DNA of 64,000 bases from Planococcus soli (GTDB lineage: Bacteria > Bacillota > Bacilli > Bacillales_A > Planococcaceae), in the NCBI RefSeq assembly GCF_016881065.1, contig NZ_WXYN01000051.1:794629-858628 (forward strand), in the 5' to 3' direction. The notes beneath the pieces are model-generated. The model had not been told where the DNA came from, made no database searches, and saw only the letters and a list, made by a program, of their open reading frames with translations. Positions 26,256-34,923 of this stretch are shown here, piece by piece (position 1 is the first letter of the stretch; every line of letters starts with the position of its first letter). The position numbers and the translations under genes were made by a program.

Positions 26256-26846
26256 TTATTCTGCTTTGTCGCTGTCTAAAATAATCTGCGCAATCAGCTT
26301 AGCCAGTTTCATGACCGTATGGAGGCGAGTGTCGTTCAAAAACTGGGAACTGGGAAAAGGATCGAGGTAATTGATGATGCCCTGGAAGTGGTAGTCGCCC
26401 ACTTCCGGAAGCATTTTTTCAAGGGCTTTTCCGGGAACCAAGGGCCCCTCGTTGAATAGCACATCGCCTACTTGCTCCTTTGTTCCGAGGCTTGCGTCAA
26501 TGCTAATCAGCACAGGATTTTCATTTTTCCTGTAAATTTCTCTTAAAGCGATTTTTAAGTTAAATGCATGAATCGGTTCTTCCAAGGTACCGAATACCCG
26601 ATGGGTGATTCCGTTCTCCAGCATCATGCTGCCGATTAACGGGCCGAGCGAATCCCCGATGTAACGATCCGATCCGATACACAAGAAAACCACCTGACGC
26701 TGTTGCTGCTTCGCTTCCACAAATATTTGTTTCAGCTTTGCAATCAGCAAGGCCATCTCTTCGTTACCAGTCTGTCCATTGAAATGTAAGAGTGCCTTAA
26801 CCGGAACTTGTAAATGTGAATTTTTATATTTCCGAAAAGTATGCAT
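26256..26846 (-). CDS. yyaC: YyaC-like spore protease-related protein (DUF1256), 196 aa
   Basis: A homologue of the Bacillus sporulation protein YyaC, structurally related to the germination protease GPR. The conserved blocks are VVFLCIGSDRYIGDSLGPLI, FGTLEEPIHAFNLKIAL, ISIDASLGTKEQVGDVLFNE, GPLVPGKALEKMLPEVGDYH and LNDTRLHTVMKLAKLIAQII. Length normal. It is on the minus strand between the transporter and the flavoprotein and seems unrelated to their pathway. Its presence fits a spore-forming organism or a lineage that kept such genes. Confidence 0.88.
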   Translation of the reverse strand: MHTFRKYKNSHLQVPVKALLHFNGQTGNEEMALLIAKLKQIFVEAKQQQRQVVFLCIGSDRYIGDSLGPLIGSMMLENGITHRVFGTLEEPIHAFNLKIALREIYRKNENPVLISIDASLGTKEQVGDVLFNEGPLVPGKALEKMLPEVGDYHFQGIINYLDPFPSSQFLNDTRLHTVMKLAKLIAQIILDSDKAE

Positions 26847-27098
26847 GGATTCATACCACCTTCGATTATATTTGTAATTGTGGCTATGTCCTCATTATAG
26901 CTTTAGAACCACTCCGATTGGTAGGAAAGAGCTTCTATTTCAGAAGCTTATGAGATATAGATTAATGATAAGAAGAAGCTATTTAAAAATGAATTTTAGA
27001 TAAAATTGCTTTATGATAAATTATAGATTTTTTTGATTTTATTTTCTGACAACTTAGCTTTATGATGAAAGCAAGAGGGAATATAAGGAGGAACAAAG

Positions 27099-28601
27099 AT
27101 GACAGAGAAAACGAGTGAATATGATGTAGTTGTGATAGGAGCAGGGAATGCAGCACTTTGTGCGGCGATTTCCGCCCATGAATCAGGGGTGAATGTGCTG
27201 GTGCTGGAAAAAGGGCCGCAAGAAAAAAGAGGGGGCAACTCTTTTTTCACGGATGGTGCAATCCGGTTTGCGTATAACGGGATGGATTCCATCAAGGAAA
27301 TTGTCACCATTACGGAAGAGGAAGCAGAAAAGATTGAGATGCCGAATTACAGTGAGGAAGATTATTATAATGATCTCATGCGTGTGACCGGCAACCGAAG
27401 TGAGCCAAGCCTGGCGCGGCAACTCGTATCGAAATCGTATGAGACGATAACCTGGATGAAGGACAATGACATCACGTTTGAACTGATTTATGACAACCAG
27501 TCGTTCGAGAAGAATGGAAAGCGACATTTCTGGGGAGGTCTGCCGATAAAAACGGCAGACAAAGGTGTGGGGCTGATCAAGCAATTAAACGAACGCGTCA
27601 GCAAACTGGGCATCGACGTTTGGTACGAATCTGCGGCAGTTGGATTGAAAAAAGAAGCGGACCAAATTACCGGAATCGTCATCACTCAAAAAGGAAAAGA
27701 GTTTACTGTAAACACAAACTGTGTAATCCTCGCTTGCGGCGGCTTTGAAGCGAATAAGAAAATGCGGATGGAATATCTAGGGGAAGAATGGGAAGCGGCC
27801 ATTGTCAGAGGAACGGAATTCAATACGGGAGATGGGCTTTCCATGGCAGTGGAAGCCGGTGCAGCCACTTTTGGCCAGTGGTCAGGATGCCACTCGATCG
27901 GCACGGATTTCAATGCACCTCGAGTTGGCGACTTTACAAAACCGGGAGATATCTTCAAAAAACACTCATATCCGTTGGGAATCATGCTGAATAAAGACGG
28001 CAAGCGTTTTGTTGACGAAGGTGCGGATCTAAGAAACTATACGTATGCCAAATATGGCCGCGAAATATTGAAACAGCCTGGACAAATGGCAATCCAAATA
28101 TTCGACGCTCATGTCAAGCCATTGCTTCGGAAAGAGTATGATTTGGAAGAGGCATCGGAATACAAAGCGGATACGCTTGAAGAACTGATTGCCCAATTGC
28201 CGGTTGATAAGAAACAATTTTTAGAAACAATTCAAGAATATAATCAGGCTGTTCAAGAAGGCGAATACAGTCCGAACGAAAAAGATGGAAAAGGGACAAA
28301 AGACATCACCCCTCCGAAATCGAATTGGGCATTAAAAATCGAACAAGGCCCATTCTATGCGTATCCGGTCGCTTGCGGCGTCACCTTCTCGTTTGGTGGA
28401 CTGCACGTGAATCCCAATGGCGAAGTATTGGATAAAAGTGGCCAATCGATAGACGGGCTGTTTGCAGCAGGTGAGATGATCGGCGGTATTTTCTATGATA
28501 ACTACCCTGGCGGATCCGGGTTGATGTCCGGTGCCGTATTCGGGAAAATTGCAGGAGCCACAGCAGCATCCCGTTCAAAGCAAGGAAAGGTAAATGTGTA
28601 A
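27099..28601 (+). CDS. tcuA: FAD-dependent tricarballylate dehydrogenase-like flavoprotein, 500 aa
   Basis: A fumarate reductase/succinate dehydrogenase-type flavoprotein. The FAD-binding Rossmann motif VVIGAGNAALCAAISAHESG is at about residues 11-30, the ADP-ribose strand NVLVLEKGP follows, and GGNSFFTDGAIRFAYNG matches TcuA-type enzymes. C-terminal FAD contacts are DGLFAAGEMIGGIFYDNYPG and GSGLMSGAVFGKIAG. In Salmonella TcuA oxidises tricarballylate to cis-aconitate and needs TcuB for reoxidation; no tcuB is present here. AAGGAGGAAC precedes the ATG. The neighbouring isomerase and transporter support a tricarboxylate substrate, but this is inference. Confidence 0.8.
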   Translation: MTEKTSEYDVVVIGAGNAALCAAISAHESGVNVLVLEKGPQEKRGGNSFFTDGAIRFAYNGMDSIKEIVTITEEEAEKIEMPNYSEEDYYNDLMRVTGNRSEPSLARQLVSKSYETITWMKDNDITFELIYDNQSFEKNGKRHFWGGLPIKTADKGVGLIKQLNERVSKLGIDVWYESAAVGLKKEADQITGIVITQKGKEFTVNTNCVILACGGFEANKKMRMEYLGEEWEAAIVRGTEFNTGDGLSMAVEAGAATFGQWSGCHSIGTDFNAPRVGDFTKPGDIFKKHSYPLGIMLNKDGKRFVDEGADLRNYTYAKYGREILKQPGQMAIQIFDAHVKPLLRKEYDLEEASEYKADTLEELIAQLPVDKKQFLETIQEYNQAVQEGEYSPNEKDGKGTKDITPPKSNWALKIEQGPFYAYPVACGVTFSFGGLHVNPNGEVLDKSGQSIDGLFAAGEMIGGIFYDNYPGGSGLMSGAVFGKIAGATAASRSKQGKVNV

Positions 28602-28618
28602 AGAAGAGGCAACGCGAT

Positions 28619-28652
28619 AAACCCCTGGCTAATTTATAGCCAGGGGTTTTGT
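28619..28652 (+). terminator. Terminator of the TcuA-like gene
   Basis: AAACCCCTGGCTA and TAGCCAGGGGTTTT pair around a 4-5 nt loop, 17 bases past the stop codon. The LysR gene ends just beyond, so it may serve both directions. Confidence 0.9.
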
Positions 28653-28669
28653 GTTCTTGAAGGAACATT

Positions 28670-29572
28670 TTACATAGATGAACCATCAGCTAATCCCGAA
28701 TCCGTTTCACAAGGAGCGGAAGAGCGGGTTAAAAAGTCGATGAAGTTCTGGACTGCCGGATAAAGGACGTCCGTTTCTTTGTAGATTAGCCAGGTTGGTC
28801 GGTCGAGAGGATTCCCATTTTGATCCAGCAGGGTCACTTTGTGGAGATCAGCCATATCCGTCACGGCCAGTTCCGGTACAATGGCATACCCCAGCCCTCT
28901 GGAGACAAGCTTCGTACATGTTTCGATATTATCAATCTCCATATTGATGGCAGGAGGCTGTGAATAATTGCTGTACCACCAGCTGTCCATTATCTGCTGA
29001 AGTTTGGGATCGGTATTGAAAACGATGCGTGGCTCTTTGGGCAGGCTCGGCAAATCAATGGGGTCTTTGGAAATGATGCACAAATTTTCCCGGTTCAACA
29101 GAACCTTACTGCTCTGCCAGTAAATATCGCCGCGCACAATTCCAAGGACGATATTGTCCTGTTCTATCTCCTTCAGCACTTCATAGCTCCAGCCGGTAAA
29201 CAGCTTGAATTGGATATTGCTGTATTTCTCGGAAAACTCCTTTAGCACATCGGGCAGGATGAAACGAGCATAATTACTGGAAACCCCCAAGCGAATCATT
29301 CCAGCAGACTCTTCAGTTGTATTAAGCAAATGATCTTTTGTCTGTTGGAGCTTTACAAGCATTTCTTTTGCGTACTTTACAATGTATTCTCCTTGAGGAG
29401 TGAATTTGATACCCTTTTTGTCGCGCCATATGAGCCGAACACCAACTTCTTCTTCCAATTGATTTAAACGGTAAGTAATAGCCGGCTGAGAGGTGAAAAG
29501 TTTATAGGCCGCTTTAGTTATATTTTTTTCTTCATAGATTGTTGTAATAATTCGCCAGTCTTTTTCATCCAT
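28670..29572 (-). CDS. LysR-type transcriptional regulator, 300 aa, paralogue of the 23854 gene
   Basis: The helix-turn-helix domain is MDEKDWRIITTIYEEKNITK then AAYKLFTSQPAITYRLNQLE, and the effector domain begins around AGMIRLGVSSNYARFILPDV. It matches the LysR protein at 23854-24717 block for block (MDEKDW, YEEKNI, SQPA-TYRL, IRLGVSSN, TGWS, ME-D--ETC). The start at 29572 follows AAGGGGTG; a GTG at 29581 lies inside that site. It is convergent with the TcuA-like gene and lies at the outer edge of the module, so it probably regulates that flavoprotein. Confidence 0.9.
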   Translation of the reverse strand: MDEKDWRIITTIYEEKNITKAAYKLFTSQPAITYRLNQLEEEVGVRLIWRDKKGIKFTPQGEYIVKYAKEMLVKLQQTKDHLLNTTEESAGMIRLGVSSNYARFILPDVLKEFSEKYSNIQFKLFTGWSYEVLKEIEQDNIVLGIVRGDIYWQSSKVLLNRENLCIISKDPIDLPSLPKEPRIVFNTDPKLQQIMDSWWYSNYSQPPAINMEIDNIETCTKLVSRGLGYAIVPELAVTDMADLHKVTLLDQNGNPLDRPTWLIYKETDVLYPAVQNFIDFLTRSSAPCETDSGLADGSSM

Positions 29573-29812
29573 ATTTATCACCCCTTATAGGAAGTATACT
29601 CTAATTGATGAAATCAAATTCTAAAATTGAATATTACCATTGTCTTCATTAGGCTTATTACAGGAGATAGAGCAATCTTAATTTACTGCAGAGGATACAA
29701 CTTATTATAGAGGGTAATCTCTCTATCGTAGATTTGTATATGTTCGCAAAATACTTATTTAACGAATAAACATATACCAGCTTGTTTTATTTAAAAACCT
29801 ATATATAAGAAC

Positions 29813-29846
29813 CCCCAGCACCCTAGTTCTAGCAGGTTTGCTGGGG
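29813..29846. terminator. Hairpin between the LysR gene and the AIM24 gene
   Basis: CCCCAGCA (29813-29820) and TGCTGGGG (29839-29846) form an 8-bp perfect stem with an 18-nt loop. No strong T-run follows on either strand, so the terminator call is uncertain. Apart from this, 29573-29941 holds the presumed LysR promoter and no gene. Confidence 0.45.
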
Positions 29847-29941
29847 ATTCTCAATTAATATACAAAGCCGAACTTGAAGCAGATATAGGACAGCATCGGG
29901 AGTGGAATTCTGAGCTCAACTCCGCTTCTTGTAAAATGAAA

Positions 29942-30633
29942 TCAGCCCTGCTGCGCGTGATAGACTTCCTCAAACGGCTGTACGACGACAAAGCCATTTC
30001 CGGTAAACTTCATCTGCACCGATTCTCCGCTGCCTCTGCCAAACAAACTTTTCAACTGAATATCCGTCACAAAATCAGGCTCCAAGCTGCCGGACCATGC
30101 AACCGTTGCATTCGGATCTGTGAATACGGGACGGTCAGGCGTAACGAGCAAGGTAAGCGGCTCATAATGTGAAGTGAAAGCGACAAGTCCTTTTCCTTCC
30201 AAACGAACATTAAAAAGTCCGCCTGCCATCATTCCGGCGACACGGCGCATGAGTTTGATGTCCCAATCGAGACCATCCTGAAAAGCGAGCAAGTCATTGC
30301 CGTTAATGAAGATGCTTTCACCTTCTAAATCCAGTATGGTGATCTTTTTGCCGCTATCGGCTATATAGAGTCTTCCGTTGCCGTTAGCTTTCATAAGTTG
30401 TGCACCTTCGCCGCTAAAAGCCTTCTTGACGAATTTTCCCAGTCCGTGCTCAAGCATGCCTTCGCGTTCAAATTTTATGTTCCCTTCATAAGAAATCATT
30501 GACCCAGCTTTTGCCCAGACAAGGCCGTTCAAGTTTACTTCCAATAGCCGGTCTGTTTCGAGCTCGAAAAACTCACGGGCGCTTTCATCTTGCTTAGTTT
30601 GTTGAACAAATTGATGGATGGAGTATTTTGACA
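29942..30633 (-). CDS. AIM24-family protein, about 230 aa
   Basis: A soluble beta-rich protein of the AIM24/DUF124 family, found widely in bacteria with no settled function. Recognisable blocks are FFELETDRLLEVNLNGLVWA, KAGSMISYEGNIKFERE, LYIADSGKKITILDLEGESI, FINGNDLLAFQDGLDWDIKL and FTDPNATVAWSGSLEPDF. Two ATGs are in tandem at 30636 and 30633 behind GAGGAGG; the second has the better spacing. Apparently monocistronic. Confidence 0.85.
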
Positions 30634-30885
30634 TCATTAATTCCTCCTCTACTGTAATAACAGTATGTACGTTTAAAAAGTGAAATAGTTCCAACAATAT
30701 GGAACAGCGCTTAGAATACCGGACATGTACAAGTTATCCATCCATATGGCAGTTGTATAGAAGAGTCACAGCAATCGAGCTGTATGCAAACTTACCAGTC
30801 TTCATGTTGTTGTGTAATAAAGGAGTTTATTCATCTTGAAGGGAAATAGTAGTAGAATAGCTAGCAAAAGAGGAGGTAAGTATGG

Positions 30886-31770
30886 ATGAAGAATGTCACA
30901 GAAGGTTTTATCCCCGTAACAGGAGGAAACGCATGGTACCGGATCAGCGGTGACGGTCCGGGCATCCCACTGCTGATTTTGCATGGAGGGCCAGGGTCCA
31001 AAAGCAGCGACAATGATCCACTTCGGCAGTTGGGAACGGAACGTCCAATTATCCACTATGACCAGCTCGGATGCGGCAAATCAGATCGGCCAACGGATAC
31101 GAAGCTTTGGACAGTGGAGCGCTATGTAGAAGAGTTGGAGCAAGTCATTAAAGCGTTGAAACTGGAAAAAGTTCATATTCTCGGCCATTCCTGGGGGACG
31201 ATGCTGGCAGCTTCTTATCTATCTAAAAAGCCAAAAGGCGTCTGCAGCATTATTTTCTCTGGACCAGCGTTAGATGCACAAAGGTGGGAGCGGGACCAGC
31301 GGAATTATTTAAAGCAGTTTCCGCAAGAGATCCAGGATACGATTGAACAGAGCGAACGGGAAGGGACGACCGACTCTGCTGAGTATAAACAAGCGATGAT
31401 GGACTTCTATAAAAAACATATGTGCCGGGTCGATCCGTGGCCAAAAGAGATGCAGGAGGACTTGGATGAAATGAACCAGCAAATTTATAACTTCATGTGG
31501 GGAGCTTCTGAATTTACCGTCACCGGTACATTAAAGAATTTTGATGCGACTGGATACTTGCATGAGATTGAAATCCCGGCACTGTTTGCATGCGGCCGCT
31601 TTGACGAAGCCACTCCTGAAGCGACAGAATATTATGCAGGGTTGGTTCCAGGTGCAGAATTCCATGTGCTTGAAAATAGTTCCCACATGCCGGGGATTGA
31701 AGAACCAGAAGCGTATCTCGAGATGGTACGCGAGTGGGTGAATCGCCAGGAATTGCGGCCGGGCGCGTAG
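30886..31770 (+). CDS. pip: Proline iminopeptidase-family alpha/beta hydrolase, 294 aa
   Basis: A serine peptidase of family S33. The oxyanion region LLILHGGPGSKSSDND, the nucleophile elbow GHSWGTMLA, the catalytic Asp in CGRFDEATPE and the catalytic His in NSSHMPGIEEPE are all present; YDQLGCGKSDRP is typical of proline iminopeptidases and related amino-acid amidases. The length is normal. AGAGGAGGTAAG precedes the ATG. It probably releases N-terminal proline from short peptides in the cytoplasm; some homologues hydrolyse amides instead. Confidence 0.87.
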   Translation: MKNVTEGFIPVTGGNAWYRISGDGPGIPLLILHGGPGSKSSDNDPLRQLGTERPIIHYDQLGCGKSDRPTDTKLWTVERYVEELEQVIKALKLEKVHILGHSWGTMLAASYLSKKPKGVCSIIFSGPALDAQRWERDQRNYLKQFPQEIQDTIEQSEREGTTDSAEYKQAMMDFYKKHMCRVDPWPKEMQEDLDEMNQQIYNFMWGASEFTVTGTLKNFDATGYLHEIEIPALFACGRFDEATPEATEYYAGLVPGAEFHVLENSSHMPGIEEPEAYLEMVREWVNRQELRPGA

Positions 31771-31895
31771 AAGCAAGAAGGCGTGGCTATAAAGCTTTCA
31801 GGCATTTAAAGTAATCTCAGGAGCGCAAAATTTAGAACAGGCTGCATCTGTGCTATCATAAAGAATAAATAGAAGGCGAACAATAATGCGAAAAT

Positions 31896-31928
31896 AAACC
31901 GCCTTGATTCGAAAAAAGAGCGGTTTTT
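31896..31928 (+). terminator. Hairpin between the peptidase and the kinase-like gene
   Basis: AAACCGC and GCGGTTT pair around a 17-nt loop, followed by TTTCT. About 125 bases after the peptidase stop. Confidence 0.65.
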
Positions 31929-31974
31929 CTATACGTGAAATTTAGGTAGTTGAAACTTCAAAGGAGAGATTGGC

Positions 31975-32655
31975 ATGAATCACCACAACTGGCAATCAGC
32001 AGCACAGTCTCTTGCGGGCATAACGGTGACAGCGAGTCCCAACAACGAACCAGTCGCAATACTGGGCGTTGCGGAAGGATTTCGCTGTATCGGGGTTGGG
32101 ACAGATGCAGCTGTATTCCAGTCCGATTCGGCTCCGGAATATGCATTTAAAGTCTATGCAGAAGGCAAGCAAGACAAACTGGAAGCTGAGGCGGAAGTAT
32201 ACGCACAGATAGGGTCGTCACCTTATTTTTCAGAATGCTACGGAAAAGATGACCGCATGCTCGTTTTAAAATTCGAAGCAGGGCCGACTTTGTTTGATTG
32301 CCTGCTTCAAGGAATTGATGTACCCGAGCAGGCAATAGAGGATGTGGAAGAGGCACGCGACTATATTCGGCATATCGGTTTGAATCCGCGGGATATTCAT
32401 TTAAAGAATATCATCTTGCAGAATGGCCGTGCGAAATTGCTCGATGTCTCTGAATACATCAAGCCCGGCAATGATTTCCGCTGGGAGCATCTGAAAAAGG
32501 CTTACGAGGAGTACTATCAAATTATAGATGGCAAACCGGTGCCGTTTTGGCTGCTTGATACGATCCGCAAATGGTACCACCATTGGAACCGTTATTCTTC
32601 TTCATTTGATGAATTTATGCGCATCGTTTCCAAGCAGATGAACTATCGAAAGTGA
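31975..32655 (+). CDS. Protein kinase-like protein (YrzF type), 226 aa
   Basis: A short kinase-fold protein. The presumed ATP-contact Lys is in YAFKVYAEGKQDK, an alpha-C-like helix follows in KLEAEAEVYAQIG, the catalytic loop is LNPRDIHLKNIIL (replacing HRD-x4-N) and the metal-binding Asp is in AKLLDVSEYIKPG. The glycine-rich loop is reduced to FRCIGVGTDAAVFQ. This resembles the small serine/threonine kinase-like proteins of Bacillus such as YrzF. Activity is not certain because the loop motifs deviate. AAGGAGAG precedes the ATG. Confidence 0.75.
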   Translation: MNHHNWQSAAQSLAGITVTASPNNEPVAILGVAEGFRCIGVGTDAAVFQSDSAPEYAFKVYAEGKQDKLEAEAEVYAQIGSSPYFSECYGKDDRMLVLKFEAGPTLFDCLLQGIDVPEQAIEDVEEARDYIRHIGLNPRDIHLKNIILQNGRAKLLDVSEYIKPGNDFRWEHLKKAYEEYYQIIDGKPVPFWLLDTIRKWYHHWNRYSSSFDEFMRIVSKQMNYRK

Positions 32656-32694
32656 AAAAAACTCTTTGCCAAAACACAGGCAAAGAGTTTTTTA
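32655..32694. terminator. Bidirectional terminator after the kinase-like gene
   Basis: ACTCTTTGCC and GGCAAAGAGT form a 10-bp stem with an 8-nt loop, flanked by A7 and T6. The convergent PH-domain gene ends at 32692. Confidence 0.92.
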
Positions 32695-34218
32695 ATTGGC
32701 GGTATCCATTTCAACTTCTTTCATGCGGCCGCGATACCAGTGGCTAAAAGTACTGGCCATTGAATCCGGCACATCCTTCAGATAGGAAGTATGAATAGGC
32801 CGGGCACGCGTAACCGTTTGAAAAGAAGAGAGGCCAAACTTCCGTTGAATCCGATTTTGCGTGATTTCAACTTCAACAATTTTCTCGCGTTTTGTGACGA
32901 ATAAGGTAGAAGTAAAGCCGCCGTTTTTCAGCTGGATCAACTCATCATTCAAGCAATAGCGTGTGTGCAGAAAATCCAGCACACGGGATATGAAAACGAA
33001 AGCCAGCAGGATACTTGATGCGATCCACCAGGTGTTCTCAATTCCCAAAAATTCAGGCTGGAAATAAATCAGCACTGCCGTAGCGATGATCCACAGCCAG
33101 CTTGGCACGAGCAGGCGAATCCAAAGCGCGCGTCGCGGCAAGCGCTTCATGTCTTCCTGGATGCGGTAGCCTGGCAGCAATTCAGAAACGAGCGTATATG
33201 CTCTTTTCTTCGGCAAAAAAGGGTAAAGCGAGCTGATGCTCATATCTTCCGGCCCCATCGACAGGCTGCCGGCGCTGATCAGTTTCACTTCAGCGAGGCC
33301 GAGAATCCGCTTTGTAAACGTTTGGGTAATTTCAATGGCTTGTACCCGCTCTTTAGCAATTGAAAAAGCCGCTTCCGATAACACGCCTTTTTGGATATAG
33401 ACACGCTGGCTGTCGGAAGAAATTTTGTATTTCCCATATTTGATAAAGGAATGGATAATGCCAAAAACAAAAGAGGCAAGGACCATCAGCCCAACTGCCA
33501 GGATGATAAACCAAGGCGAACTAACCAAAATTGCGCCAATTCCGTCTAGCCGTTCTTCAAGTCCGAAAAACTCGGAAACATTATAATAAAGCGAAGCAAG
33601 CAATGGAACCAACAGCAAAAAGCTGAACGATGTCATGGAAGCCTTTAATAAATCCCGTCGTGTTGGTTGGAAATGGATAACTCGCTCTTCTTGCGATTTA
33701 CGTATGACTCTTTCAGTTTCGGGTGCTGCATCGGCTCTGTCAACATTTGTGCGTACTTCTGAAACCAAAGACTCTTTCTGCTCCTGCACAGCCGTTTCCA
33801 GCCGAGCGGCTTCATTTTGGGTCACCACTTCGAATTTTACCGACGCATCTTCACCGGCAATTCCGGTTTCAAAGCGAATGGATGTTAAACCGAGCAAACG
33901 GTGCGCAAATGATGTGTGCCGGTTGATGTTTTGTACTTTTGAAAATGGAATCGATTGGTCGGTTTTGCTGAAAATGCCTCTCCGCAGATAAAACCGCTGA
34001 TCGTCCAGTGCGTATGTAGTGGTCAGCCAAGTTAAAACCGATGATACAAGAAACCATAGAAAAAACAGGAAAAATGCATAACGGCCGTAAACAACATATA
34101 GGGAACTGTTGTCACCTTGAAAAACGAATAAAACCAAAAAAATGAAAACCGAATTCCGAATCAGTCTGCCGATTTTAAAAAGGATTTGGATTGGGTGATG
34201 GCGTTGGGCGGCAATCAT
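32692..34218 (-). CDS. ydbT: YdbT-like membrane protein with bacterial PH (bPH_2) domains, 508 aa
   Basis: A polytopic membrane protein with paired hydrophobic helices alternating with three bPH_2 domains. The repeated domain signature is visible as YALDDQRFYLRRGIFSKTDQ then IPFSKVQNINRHTS, YKISSDSQRVYIQKGVLSEA then ERVQAIEITQ, and YCLNDELIQLKNGGFTS then REKIVEVEITQ. The start at 34218 (MIAAQRHHPIQILFK) overlaps the stop of the upstream gene by four bases; a longer in-frame extension lies inside that gene and is rejected. It pairs with a YdbS-like protein as in B. subtilis. The function is unknown. Confidence 0.87.
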   Translation of the reverse strand: MIAAQRHHPIQILFKIGRLIRNSVFIFLVLFVFQGDNSSLYVVYGRYAFFLFFLWFLVSSVLTWLTTTYALDDQRFYLRRGIFSKTDQSIPFSKVQNINRHTSFAHRLLGLTSIRFETGIAGEDASVKFEVVTQNEAARLETAVQEQKESLVSEVRTNVDRADAAPETERVIRKSQEERVIHFQPTRRDLLKASMTSFSFLLLVPLLASLYYNVSEFFGLEERLDGIGAILVSSPWFIILAVGLMVLASFVFGIIHSFIKYGKYKISSDSQRVYIQKGVLSEAAFSIAKERVQAIEITQTFTKRILGLAEVKLISAGSLSMGPEDMSISSLYPFLPKKRAYTLVSELLPGYRIQEDMKRLPRRALWIRLLVPSWLWIIATAVLIYFQPEFLGIENTWWIASSILLAFVFISRVLDFLHTRYCLNDELIQLKNGGFTSTLFVTKREKIVEVEITQNRIQRKFGLSSFQTVTRARPIHTSYLKDVPDSMASTFSHWYRGRMKEVEMDTAN

Positions 34219-34709
34219 TGCTCCACTTCCTTGATCTTGGCGAAATGGGCAATGCGCTCCCGAAGTTCGGCTGCTGTTTCTTTTGGCAGTGCCGGAATTG
34301 CATGGCTCGAACCCATGGTTTCCACTGACAGGGAAGCCAGTTTGTATTTGCGCATCAACGGGCCTTGGGTTAAAGAAACTGCCTGGATCTTTGTCATCGG
34401 AACCAACTGCTCTGTCCGGTTCCAAATTCCAAACTGAAGATGCAAAAACTCTTCGTCTAAATCATAGCGCCAGCTTTTAAAAGTAAGTGGCGGGCTGAGC
34501 ACGGACCAAACAAGGCCAATCAAGAAGATAATCGCCAGGCCGATGAGTATCCAACCAATCCAGTTGTACCAGTCAAATCGCCAATCCAAGTAAAACAGGA
34601 CAGCTAAGACAACGAACGCAATCAGATTGGAAATAAGTTCCTCTCTGCGCCAGTAGTTGATGGCATTGGGGGAGAGGGAATGCCGAGGAGCTGCATTAAA
34701 GTCATTCAT
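34215..34709 (-). CDS. ydbS: YdbS-like PH-domain membrane protein, 164 aa
   Basis: A short partner of the YdbT-like protein: two membrane helices (about residues 28-45 and 50-72) followed by one bPH_2 domain (YDLDEEFLHLQFGIWNRTEQ then VPMTKIQAVSLTQGPLMRKY). The N-terminal PRHSLSPNAINYWRREELIS is typical of this family. It is the first gene of a two-gene minus-strand operon coupled by an ATGA overlap. Confidence 0.87.
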   Translation of the reverse strand: MNDFNAAPRHSLSPNAINYWRREELISNLIAFVVLAVLFYLDWRFDWYNWIGWILIGLAIIFLIGLVWSVLSPPLTFKSWRYDLDEEFLHLQFGIWNRTEQLVPMTKIQAVSLTQGPLMRKYKLASLSVETMGSSHAIPALPKETAAELRERIAHFAKIKEVEQ

Positions 34710-34887
34710 CTGTATAGCACCACCATTTTCACAAGATAGTATTCTATACGTACATATCGTTGCAAAGTTTCAAGGAGAAAAGTTCTTGTTATAAAGATGT
34801 TAGGTAATAAATGTGAATTTGAAGAGGAACACCAAAAATAAGCCGCAATTATATATACTATTGCATCTTCAAAAGTTGCAGAAAACA

Positions 34888-34918
34888 GTCCGAAAGCTTT
34901 TGTGAATAGCTTTCGGAC
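34888..34918 (-). terminator. Terminator of the PadR/DUF4097 operon
   Basis: GTCCGAAAGC and GCTTTCGGAC form a 10-bp perfect stem with an 11-nt loop; on the minus strand UGUUUUC follows. Six bases past the DUF4097 stop. Confidence 0.8.
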
Positions 34919-34923
34919 CGCTT

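Noticed and set aside
34219-34425. N-terminal extension of the YdbT-like protein by about 69 residues
   Set aside because: The extension overlaps the YdbS-like gene in another frame, is low in membrane character and has no ribosome site; the ATGA overlap at 34215-34218 gives the normal start.
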